The notes beneath the pieces were generated by a model. That model was not told the DNA's origin and did no database searches. It saw only the letters and a list, made by a program, of their open reading frames with translations. Below, in pieces: positions 34,579 to 46,300 of a DNA stretch of 64,000 nt; the stretch's first letter is position 1, and each line of letters opens with the position of its first letter. Origin of the DNA: Micropterus salmoides (taxonomy: Eukaryota; Chordata; Actinopteri; Centrarchiformes; Centrarchidae); the NCBI RefSeq assembly GCF_014851395.1, contig NW_024040041.1, positions 12,954,242 to 13,018,241 on the forward strand, in the 5' to 3' direction. The translations under genes and the position numbers were made by a program.

Positions 34579-36822
34579 CCCAAAGAGAGGAGAGACTGTA
34601 GACTTCAGCACATACACAGGAAGAGTGAAGGGAAGCTTGGCCCGCACTGGAGAGCTCCAAGAGAACCTGTGTGAATCCAAATGTCGTCTGAGGTTGACTC
34701 AGAGCTCAAGGGCACATAAACAACAAGACATCTACTAGGAGGAGTCAAGACATTCTCTGTTATAAGTGGTAATACAGACTTAAAAGAGGAGGAGATGACT
34801 GCTGGAAATTTTGCACATAGAAGGTTGGAAGCGAAAAGACTTGTGTGTCATTGTTTTCTGAATGGTTACACCGACGCCACTTGTATTGTGTTATTTTGCT
34901 GGCTTTCGGTCTGGGTTTGTCTGGGTCAGACTTTAAAAAGAGCCCTCTGTGCATGTTTGAAAACTGACTGGGGGCACAGTTTTCAGCTTTCCTCTGCTTT
35001 TGAAAGAATCGGGAAGCAGTTGTCAAAACTGTGTTCAATCTTCATTTCAAGGGAGAGTGGAACCTCTGAATCATATTATCATGCTTGTTTTGAAGCATTG
35101 TTATGTATGCATAATGGAACAGACAGATGAAGTGCACTTTACTGTAAGACTGTAATGTTACACAGAGGTCACTTGGTTATAGTGTGGAAAAGTTAAAAAG
35201 TTGTGATGAGGTCACATCACTTGTCTTTTCATTTTACAAGAGACTCTAAGGCAACTAATTGCACCGTCACTCCCCTGCACAGACACATCACTAAATACTA
35301 TAACCTGTATTAGGAACAAAATAAGGAAACAAGAGTGAGGGTTCTTATGTTTAGAGTCTTGTTTCATTTTTAGTTGTGTTTACTGTGGTAAATCATGTGA
35401 TTTTCTTTTTTTAAAATGTATTCGTTTTGTCTGTTGATTCCCTGAACTGGTTGTAAACTTGTCTTTGATGTCCATTGTTGCAACCGCAAAAAAAAGCCAC
35501 TCTTGAGTTGTTTTTCTGGTCAAAGGAAGTGCCTAGACAGCTGCAGCATCAAGGCATTCAAAATTCCTCTGAAATAGAAGACAAAACAATCTCAACTCAA
35601 AACATCCAGCTACAGACAACTGAGGACCTGCCGATGAAGACCATTCATATAGTGGAAACCCTCAGAAAAAGTTTCAGTGGGCCTTTAAGTTGAGATTGTT
35701 TTGTTGGCTGTTTCCAAGGTTAAGAATGAACCGTCAAGCTGAAAAATTAATTTTTGGCTCTAGAAAGCCAAATTTAGCATAGGGAAGAAAAAACTTTAAA
35801 TGAATAGTTTTGTGAAACGTTTATTTGCTTTCTTTGCGAGAGAGAGTTAAATGAGACGATTGATACTACTCTCATGTTTGCATGTTAAATACGAAGCTTA
35901 AGCCGCTGTTTTACAGATAGTTGGCTACTTCTTGGGCGGGACCATGTTTTTATTTGGAGGTACTATACATTCAGGTTCTAATGAAGTGAGGCTGCCCATA
36001 CAATCTTTAAAGTGGTATCAATCTTCTTTCTAACTCTTGACAAGACAGAGAATAAGGGTTGCCTATTCCCTAGAATGACGAACTTTTCTTTTAAATGCAC
36101 ATTGGCTATATGGTTAGACAAAGGCTATAGCATGTCATACCTCCTGTGTATCAGTTAATATGCAGTATTGTGTGCTCTGGTTGCCTCACAGATTGGTTGG
36201 TCACATTTAATTTCAAAGTCCACCAACCAAAACTGGTAAACAGTAACGTTACACTGTGTTTTTATTTTAGCGGGATCAGGAGAGTTTAAGCTGCCTTTAC
36301 TTAGTTGAAAAGAGGAGTTGTTTACCACGGGATAGTAGCTTCCAGAGATGTGCAATGAATGCCTTTTCAGAAGGATAGTGAAGCTCCCTGACTTTGTCTT
36401 AGTTTTAATTTTTTACCTAGTTTTATGTGACCTTCTTATTTTCTTAAATAGCCTAATAGTTGGCCACTATATGAGTGTTCAAGTGACCTTGTTTACCTTG
36501 CACAGCACAGTTGCTTCAGTGAAGCAAAGCAGAGTAATCGGTGCAACAGATGTTATTTTTCTAAACTGTTTGAGAGAAAACGTGTATGTCATATCCAGTG
36601 CTCTGTTAAAGTATTCATGCCAGCTGTCTACTTGTGTTGTATTTTGACAGTCCCATCCATTCACTGTTGTTTGAAGCAGACCTGTTTTTTTGGAGGGTGT
36701 GGGGGTTGAGATTAAGGTCTCCGTCCATACTGCAGTCCTGTTGGTGAGTCATCTTGGTCTCTGTGGATCTGATCTGAGGACTTGCCTGCCACTGTATGCG
36801 AAAGCTCATAAGATCCTGACTC
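34579..36822 (+). other. Long 3'UTR of xylt2
   Basis: No further exon or gene is seen up to the AATAAA at 36823. It contains a 17-bp perfect inverted repeat (35581-35597 with 35688-35704). Around 35810-36010 lies a diverged copy of a fish repeat (TTTGCTTTCTTTGCGAGAGA, GATTGATACTACTCTCATGT), also seen at 58940-59310. Confidence 0.55.
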
Positions 36823-36828
36823 AATAAA
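36823..36828 (+). promoter_or_regulatory. Candidate polyadenylation signal of xylt2
   Basis: AATAAA followed by a run of A, 2.2 kb past the xylt2 stop and ~530 bp before the first rab37 ATG. It is the last good signal before the next promoter. Earlier signals could also be used. Confidence 0.45.
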
Positions 36829-37359
36829 AAAAAAACGTGTCAATTTAAGTTTTTGTCTCGTTTTTCTTTCTCATCTTCAGCTGAATCTATGAGGATGGTG
36901 AAGCCTGTTTTTATATTTCAGGTGGACCAAGTTAAACCCTTGTTTTCAGTAGGGTTAAACGGTGGGTTTCCCCTTTAAAGTAGATGTAGGAGGTAGAACA
37001 TGTTTACAGAAGGAGAGGCGCTCTCCAAGGTGCTGAACACTTCCTTGTAGAAACGTCCGACATGGTTTTACCTCATAAATACTGTAAACTACAACCCACT
37101 GTTTGTCTCCAACCGGGAAGCTTTCATATTTATATTAAGTCCGGGTTGTGCGTGCTTATCCACAGGTAGTTTCACGTCTTTGCTTAGGAATATAAACCTG
37201 AGGCGTGCAGGAGAGGAGGGGCGGAGGTGGTGACCGAAGTGCAGAGGAAACGAAACCACGGATATAGCCGAAGCAGAGGAAGTTTAAACGTTTAGTTTAT
37301 TTTGCAGGAGCTCGTCTGCCTTTGACCACAAAACAAGTTTAAACTATAGAACAAAAGGG

Positions 37360-40300
37360 ATGGATGACATGTGTGAAACACAGAGGCAGGAGGTGGTTTC
37401 CTCGGACAGTGCCTACGGGTCATCCGCGGTGGACACGGATCCAGAGGACGGACCGACACCCACAGCCAACATCTGCCCCTATAATGAAGACCTGACGCAT
37501 AAGGTGATTACTTCGGCTGCTTTTGACGATATCTATCTATACTTTTTTTTTCCTAAGGTCAGGGACACTTTTCATGACAGATGGTCACCGCCTCATCACA
37601 TGCACACTACCTCCTAGTCAACAACTGCTACCAGATTTAGCCAGTTAGCTGCTGGTAATTACTAGCATTACTTGATTGACTACTTATTTATTATTTAACA
37701 TTGAACACTTTGGGGCTAGTAAACCACTGGTTCCCAACCTTTTTTGCTTGTGTCCCATTAAAACAAAGCATCTTCTTGGTGTGACCCTTCATCACAAATG
37801 TTATCTCAGCTGTTCAAAATGATTTTACTTTCTCAAATTGTTTAGTTTAAATATTTTAAGGGTTAAAAATGACAAAAGCCGCTCTTTTGGGAACCACAGT
37901 TTATTAGGTACACCTGTACAATCTAATGCAATCCAATATAACATCTCTGTAATAAACCGTAATAATAATCCGACACACCAATATATCTGCTCCAGGTTTT
38001 ATAGCCTGGTGACTCAGCACAATATAACTTAGTCAACTGTGTGATCTGTGTGGGTGGTTGGCAGGATGAGAGATAATCGAGGAAGTTTTGTTTTTCATAT
38101 TAAAATCCTCAACTGCTTTGCTGATTTCCACTGTGCTGTTATCTTCCCAACACACCGTTTAGCTGGAGAGAGCACATCATTGGTATTCATGACTAAAATC
38201 GTGTTAATCCTCTGCGTATGATCACATGCAGCAAAACTTCCTCACATAGAAGCACAAATACACATGTGCAAATGACACACACACACACACACACACTCAC
38301 ACACACGGATGTATCATATCTAACACAGGTGGTGAAAGAGCTCAGTACTAGTTTTCTAGGTTATAATCAAAGTACTGTGTTAAAATAGCACATGAAAAGC
38401 TGACTTCTGCATGCTTTTGGCACATTAATTGTTTCATAGTCAGAGAAACAAACGCTCAGCTTTTAACACTGCCGCTGTTTTGATGGTTTCATCCCTTTGT
38501 ATAAGCTTCAACGCTGTAAATAACTCAACTGTTCAATATTAGCGCAATAAGTAGTGCATTGTGTGTGAACCTAGAACAGACTCCTGCTTGCTTGGTGATC
38601 AAATATGTGGTTATGTTTGTTGTTTTGCCGAGTCACAGCCTGCCAGAAACTTCATAGCGTACTTGATACAGATGGCTCCACTTTGGCTAAAATGGGCAAA
38701 ATTAGCCCAACAAACCTAGTACTCAGGAAATTATGTGGTTTACTAAATGCTGTTGCAAAGCTTTTTAGTTTAATAATTATTCTTAATGTGAAGGAGAATC
38801 CACGCAGCGCTGCTCGTATTTAAAGACTGTAATGGAAATTTGTTCTGTAGTGAGTCTTCTGAAATAAAGAGTTCAATCCTGATGTCTTTTAAGGGTTCTG
38901 TTCTTTGCAAAGGGTCAGAAACACATACAGAGTGCAAACAGTCTGCAGAATGTAAGACAAAGAGCCAGTGAAGAAACAGGTGACTTTATATTACGCAGCT
39001 ATCCAAGGGAGGAAGGGAGTAGGGACCAACTGTCCTGAGATGAAGGCCTATCAAGGGCGGTCAGATAAGGAAACCCTCTAATGAGCTACTTTCCCATGGG
39101 AACCTTCACCAGCTGCAACATAAGAAAATTATCAAACTCTACACAGTGAAACATAGGCCTACAATAATGCAGCATAAAAGGTAAAACAGTAAAATATAAA
39201 TTTTCCATCACAAGACAAGCCAGGCTTTTTTCTTCAATGATAAGTTGTTGAATGGGCAAATTTATATTTTTAAAGAAAACACCCAGAAATCTGTGGGTTG
39301 GTGCGTGTGAACGTGAACATCTGAGTCTGTTAAGTGCACAAAATATGCATTTGGCAAGATTTGCTTTTCATTCAACAATCCCTAGAAAAAGTACCTAAAT
39401 ATTAAATGCTGGTAAATGCTTGTTATTTAAGTAAAAGCTGCTGTGTGGTGACGTATCCACTGGCCGACCAGGTTGTACCCAAGAGTAATGAGTACATTAA
39501 ATCACCATCTACTGGATTCAATGGACATTGACGAGAGTCTTGGGTTTCCACTGAGCATTTTCATGGAAGCTGTCTCATTATGAGACGTCTCAGGTGCTCG
39601 CTCGTGATGAACTCAAACAACTCTGAGCTATCTCGTGTTGCCATGAGACATATTCAACATCCATACTAGGGACCCCCAGCTCCATCCTTACTCCATACAC
39701 ACCTCCCATGTGCTTCCTGGAGATAAACGCCTTGCTGCTGCTCTCTTCTCTGAGAACGTTTACATGCCAACATCAAACTTTGATGAGGGAGGCATGAAAT
39801 AGTGATAAGTTGATTTCATGCTGGCCAGCTAAACACAGCACAACTTCCCCTTCACGCAGTGAGTCATCCACACAGCTGCTTGCCTCTGGTCTGCATCACT
39901 TACACGTGAGGGCCAATTTGTGCTTGTACCCACTCACACTGTGGGGGAATGAAAACTTGTCTCACAATACCTGTAACTCAAAACCAAAACAGCAGCAGGT
40001 TATTTATATCCGGTACGCTTTGTTTGAAAAGGTCTCAGCATTTGCTGTATTAAAAAATGTTGCTTACTAAGCTTTTTAGAAGATTACATCTTCAAAAAGA
40101 GCTTTGCAAACTTTAAAAAAACAGATTTTCATCCTGTGCATCTGCTCACACTGTTGGGGCGTTATGTTTTAATGGGAGAGCAAAGTCGAATGTGCAGAAC
40201 TTGTGGATGTCTGTGATTAAACTGAACGTATTGCGAGCGCTGCATGCTGTAATGCTGCGCCGCATGTGGGCTCATTGAGACTGCAGATAAGAGGCAGGCA

Positions 40301-43300
40301 GCGGGGCTGGCCTGCTGGAGGAGGAGGGGGATAAATGTCAACAGGCTGGATGCACCTGCAGCCTCCAATGAGCTGATAACCATGGTGACAAGGCAGATTG
40401 ATGCCTACGTCCAGCGCAGATCCCTGCTGGGGTGACGCATGACCCTCCGCATTAAGAACTGATAGTTATCAAACCAGCCTTGATTGTTTTTATTTGTGTG
40501 TGTGTGAGGTTTGATTTGTGTCTGATGAACAGATATGGAAGTACTCAGATCCTTCACTTAAGTAAATGAAGCAATAAAGCTAAAATGCTCCAGTACAAGT
40601 TCAAAGTTCTGCATTATTTACAAGTGAAAGTACACAAGTACACTCACCGGCCACTTTATTAGGTACACCTGTTCAATTGCTTGTTGACACAAATAGCTCA
40701 TCAGCCAATCACATGGCAGCAACTCAATGGATTTAGGCAGGAAGACGTGGTCAAGACAACTTGATGAAGTTCAAACCAAGCATCAGAATGCGGAATAAAG
40801 GGGATTTAAGTGACTTTGAACGTGGCATGGTTGTTGGTGCCAGATGGGCTGGTCTGAGGATTTCAGAAACTGCAGATCTACTGGGATTATCATGCACAAC
40901 CATCTCTAGGGTTTACAGAGAATGATCTGAAAAAGAGAAAATATCCAGTTCAGAATTAAGGCAGTTCTGAAGGCAAAAGGGAAAAGATGTACCTAATAAA
41001 GTGGCCGGTGAGTGTGTAATCAGCTAAATATATTATGACTTATATATTTTCACTTAGATTGTTAATACTGATGTATCAATGTGTAAGTAGCATTTTACTG
41101 GGTGGCGATAGAGCAGTGGCTAATACAGGCCGCTGCGCCACCTGGGTTCGATTCCCGCTGTGACACATCACCAACCCTGAGCAAGACACTTAATCAGTAA
41201 TTGCTCCAGAGGCGTGGTACCTCTGACATATATAGAAATTGTAAGTCGCTGATTTTATTGTACTTTATACCCTGGGTCACAAGTATGTAAATCTGAGGGG
41301 TTGTGAGATGATTCAAAGGAGGAAAACTTTTTTAAACAAAAGTGACATAAAATGTAAATACTTCAGTCAAAATTGTACTTACTGTAAGTAAAGTACTTGA
41401 GTTACTTAGCTACTCTCCACCACTGCTGGTGAATATGTGACTTTTGTTAAAAACTGAAGGAGAAACAGAGAGAGAGCTGTGGATAGTGTTCCCCTTGGAG
41501 GGGAAAGGGCAAAGGTGGAACATCAGCCTCAGTTGTGAGCCGCCATCTCTGGTACAATGACTTTCAGGATCACACACACACACAATTCCTCAGTACATTC
41601 CCAGACATTCCCTCCTGAAGGCATTAAGCCGTCACATTGCATTACAGGACATGGAGCTGTGCGCTGAGCAACAGATGAACATGTACAGTAACCCGCACTG
41701 TGTGTCTGCACAGTATACTGGCCTTGGGTGGCAGCAGTGGGGTCTTGTGTCATGTCTCTCCGTGACTCTCTCTGCAGACAATCCTTGTGGGGGACAGCGG
41801 AGTGGGTAAGACTTCCCTGCTGGTTCAGTACGACCAGGGCAAGTTCATCCCAGGGTCCTTCACTGCCACCGTCGGCATCGGTTTCACAGTGAGTCCACGC
41901 TTCCTGTCCTCCACGCATTCCACTCCCACCCTGAATTTGTTTTGCACTCACCCTGAATTTGTTTTGCACTCACCCATCTTACTCGCACTTTCCCTCATGT
42001 TTTCTCTCCCTCCTCCCTGTCTCTCCACCCCGTTATGCTTCACCCGAGTGATAAGAAGAACGTGTGACTGCGATGGGCTGTTTGCACTGAAGGGGTGACG
42101 TTACAGCGAGGCAAATCTTCTCTGTTTCTCTGCTGTTTGTGTGTCACTGAGCATGAATCGGTGGTGTTCTCCAGTGTGGGATGCCGCTTCACTGCATTCA
42201 TTACGAACACCCCGTGTGTGCGCCTTACTATGGTTAATGATGCCACTGCTCTGATTGAATTACTGCGAAGGGAGCACTGCTAATGAGAGTCACAGTGGCA
42301 GGCTGTTTGCTGCTGGATGTTTATAACAAATCTGTTTTAAACAAGAGATTTTATGCTTTGTGGCAGGCTTGGGGGGAGGTGGGGTGGCAAACAGATATTT
42401 GGTTCATTTAATGTATGACTTTTCAGTGGTGACTCTGTGTCAATGCCATTAGGGCAGCATAGGGGAGTCAGAAATCTGTGAGAAAGTATAAAATTGGCTT
42501 TGCCATTTCGTATTAGCATGAGCTTTTGGTGGTGTGTGATTCAAGGTTCAAAAACCCTGCAGAAAAATAAATCACTCTGCTGCATATGTCTACTGGATTT
42601 AAACTCAAGCGGTGAGACAGCGCCCGCGAAATGTACTAATATGTTGCCTTAAATGCACACATGGTTAAAATGTATGTTTGCCTGTGCTGTTTCATGAGTA
42701 TTTGTTGTTCTGGCTCACTTAGATGGGATAGGTTTTCACTGTTCACATTGCCTCTTGTTAGATGCAGTAGATAACTAATTAAAAGCAGCAACTCACAGCC
42801 TACATCTGAGAGCTTATTTTTCACTCTCCAGAATTAAATCAGTCAACTATTCAGTCTGCTCCATCTGCAAGTGGATGTTGTATCATTATGTTCATGTCAG
42901 AGGGATGAGATGTTGCCTGCAGCTGCCCGTGACACAGAGCGATGAGTTCATATCTTTAAACTAGAGATAACATGTCAGTTATATAACATAAGTGATCTCT
43001 GGCCATGTGTCACTAGTCTTGTCTCCACAGACAAGGAGCGGAGACGCGCTCCCTCTTGACTCGGACACTGGGGGGAGACAAACACTGCAGGAAAAGCTCC
43101 ATTTGCAGGACTTGACTGGGTGAGTCAAGTCTTAGTGAAACCCTTTTTGACATGTATGACGTGCTAATTAAATAAAAAGGGATTATGATTGAAGGTATTG
43201 ATAGGATCATCTGTTCTGGACGAGATGGATAATTAATTAGGCTATTTGTTTATCTGCTGTGAAGTGGAGCCGTTAAAGAAAAATAAAGGGTTGCTGAACA

Positions 43301-46300
43301 AGCTATATAAATAACAAAGGATAGGCGCTACTTTATGATTATATAAGATGGTGTTTGCAGCATTTTTCTGAGATATTCTTAAAGGAAACGTGTTTTTTTA
43401 AGGGTTTCTGGGGATGTTTTGAGCAGAGATGCGCCCTTTTTACGCACACTTTGATCTTGATGAACAGTTTATATATCTTTAGGAGGAAATTCACGTTGTA
43501 GGCCTACATGGAAATGTCTTCAAACTCACAGTTCAGCCTCTCTCCTCCTCTCCGGGTGCGTGACCCCTCTGCTCTGACCCCGTCAATGATCGAACACCAC
43601 CTGTGGCGGATGAGTCAGCCCGCCATGCAGCTTGTTTTGTGGACAATGTCAGCCTGAAAGACATGACTGATGTTTCACTCATGAGAAAACACGGCGTTGT
43701 TGGAGCTGTCGACGTCCTCACATACTCAGTTAATCATCTGCCCACGCCAGGATGCACCGCTCCGCTCTGCAAAATCAGAGAAATGTTTCCGCCTGTTTGG
43801 CATCAGCGCTTTCCTGACTGGTCTGTGTAGACGCCGGAGCGCCGCCGCCGCTTGTTTTTCAAGTTTTGCTCGTCGCTTCCGTCTTTTGACAGTGCGATAT
43901 TTAAGGTGTGATTTTTTTTTTTCTCATCCCGAGAAGCGCCCGGTGATCATTTTGTGGCCACACGCAGTAATGCGAGCAGCGGGGCTGGAGGCTGGCGGAG
44001 ACCGGGACTGAGCGGCGGAGATCTCACAGACACTGTGCGCGTCTTTCTTGGACACATCTCGGAGACAACTGTGGTTCGGCTTTCTGTAGCCTGCGCTCTT
44101 CTTCTTGGCATTGCGATGTCCTCAAGAAAGACATCGTTGACGGAGAAGCAGGCTAAAAACGGAACGTCAAAATATGTGTTGGAGAGATGCGCTTCTATTA
44201 ACGAGTATTATGATATTGCCTTCAAGGTGTGTATCTCCGTCTTGTCATGTGTGTTTTTTGTGCTGCTGGTGGAACAGGTGTCTACATGTACTGTAGGTTT
44301 GGCACAGAAACAACTGGGTGTACCTGCAGCAAACAACATGAATATTGACTCCTCACATCTGGAGACTGTGCATAATCTAAGGGAAACCCATTAACTATCA
44401 GCTGACTAGCCTGGCTTCATGCACCCTCCTTGTTAAACAGGCCATGTTCACTGTTGACAGAGCAGGACACCAAGTCATCGACCTGATGCTTCCATTAGCA
44501 GTCCCTCTGAGCCTGTAAATCTCTGGAGGTTGCTTTGTCCGCCCTTTCTGGTGCAAATATTTGCAGAGGGTGTACTTGTTGCTCCTCACCAACCCTCCCA
44601 TTAAATATTTCTAGAAGCTGCACGGGCACACCTGTAACTGCTTTTATAAAGAACCACAGACAAAAGTTAAATTCAAGTTTACCTGCATTGCTATTTTGTA
44701 CCCTGTGTGTTTATGCAGCTATGACTCACTGTGCGAATAACATGTAAGGTTCACACCACACGCTGCTGGGCGGTTTGTCTTATTGCGTGTCCTGTTGTTG
44801 CAATCATATTGATTAGTTTTGGAGAAGGATGCACAGATGACGAGAATAACTGGCTCAAACATCTTGAACCTCCCTCGCCACAAGTGTCACATGTTGGTGG
44901 CAGCTCAGTCAACAGTGAATCTGAACACTGTCTGTACTTGTACGTGCCGTAGCTGACACATCAACTGAAAGCTGTCCAGAATAAGACATTGCACAATATC
45001 ATCATATGACTCAAACATCATGAGCCCACTTGTGAAATATTTTTCTTCACGCATTTGCAAAACAATTTATGCAACACGTCCCTCAGCTTTAATTTCCTCT
45101 TCAGAGAGACTGTACTCCTTATCCTGCCATCTTGTATTAGACTGTAAGTAACCTGTTGTCCCTCTTCTTTGGTGGTGGGTTTGGCTCTAGGTGATGCTGC
45201 TTGGAGACTCATCCGTGGGGAAGACATGCGTCTTGGTGCGGTTTAAAGATGGGGCATTTCTGGGAGGCAACTTTATAGCCACCGTTGGAATAGACTTTAG
45301 GGTGAGATGCTGTTGAACAGTCCTACCCTCACAGAGTGACTCATTCATTATTTCTGTGTGAACCATCAATGGTTTGTCTTTTGTGTTCTCTTCCTGTTGC
45401 TCTTATGAGGAAGTATATTGCATTTTGGAAAAACAACCTAATGTTATTTACTAAGCAACAAGGGATCCACTTGTTAGAGTGTTATCAGTCCAATTATCAC
45501 CTTATTTTTTTGCACACACGCAGAACACTTCATCGTTCTGCGATGATAGCACCAAATGTACAAATACTCTCGCCAATTAGTCAAGTTCACAGGCCACTTG
45601 TTCTGCGAGGTGCTGTGGATGGCTTCATAAATGTCTTGGCAGATGCCTGCCCACGTCCCTGTCTCCTGGAAAGATTGGCTGCAGCTCAGCTCGGTCCTGG
45701 AGGAGTCGCACTGCTGACAGACAAGCCCCTACCTAGTCACACACACACAGAAACCGACTGTTGCTGAATTTGGAGCAGATTTCTACTGTATATCTTCCTC
45801 TTCTGGGAGAATGAAAATAGACTGTTTGGAACAAGCAGCCTGTGTCTACCCCTTAACCTTCCGTTTCACTCCAATCAAGGCAAAACACTCACACTAATGG
45901 CAAGTCAAGTAGGGTTGATGCGGGGAGGAAATTGTGTTGCATTAGCCAGAGTGATGCATTGTCTTCTTTGGATAGTGGTGTAGACATTAGAGAGCATAAT
46001 GGATATCTGACAGAAAGAGCTATATGGACGCTTGTGTATTCAGAAGCATGAACATTTCATCTTGCCCCCACTCATGCAAAAGCAACAACTACTGCAGACA
46101 GTATCCATTCATAAAATGTGCTGAAAGGGGAATTGACACTGGTTCATACTTTGCCACGCTATTCATTCAGAAGAATGGCTGTTAATGTAAGCAATTAACT
46201 TTTGTTTTCCTGCTTACGCTTGTGAAAAAAAGGGGCAAGCTGCTTAGAAACAGAGTCATGTGAGAGAAACAGTCAATATGCTGAGGTTTTGCTCTATGCA

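Larger units (their letters stand above)
40538..41425 (+). repeat. AAGTACT-type repeat split by two later insertions
   Basis: The left end (AAGTACTCAGATCCTTCACT) and right end (TACTTGAGTTACTTAGCTAC then CCACCACTG) are the two termini of the family seen at 2150 and 8359. Between them lie a Tc1-type MITE (40641-41014) and a SINE (41100-41250). It is in the first rab37 intron. Confidence 0.7.

Noticed and set aside
44950..45190. Possible extra exon before rab37 B2
   Set aside because: No family-like residues and no acceptor/donor pair; the 44116 exon already joins B2 in frame.
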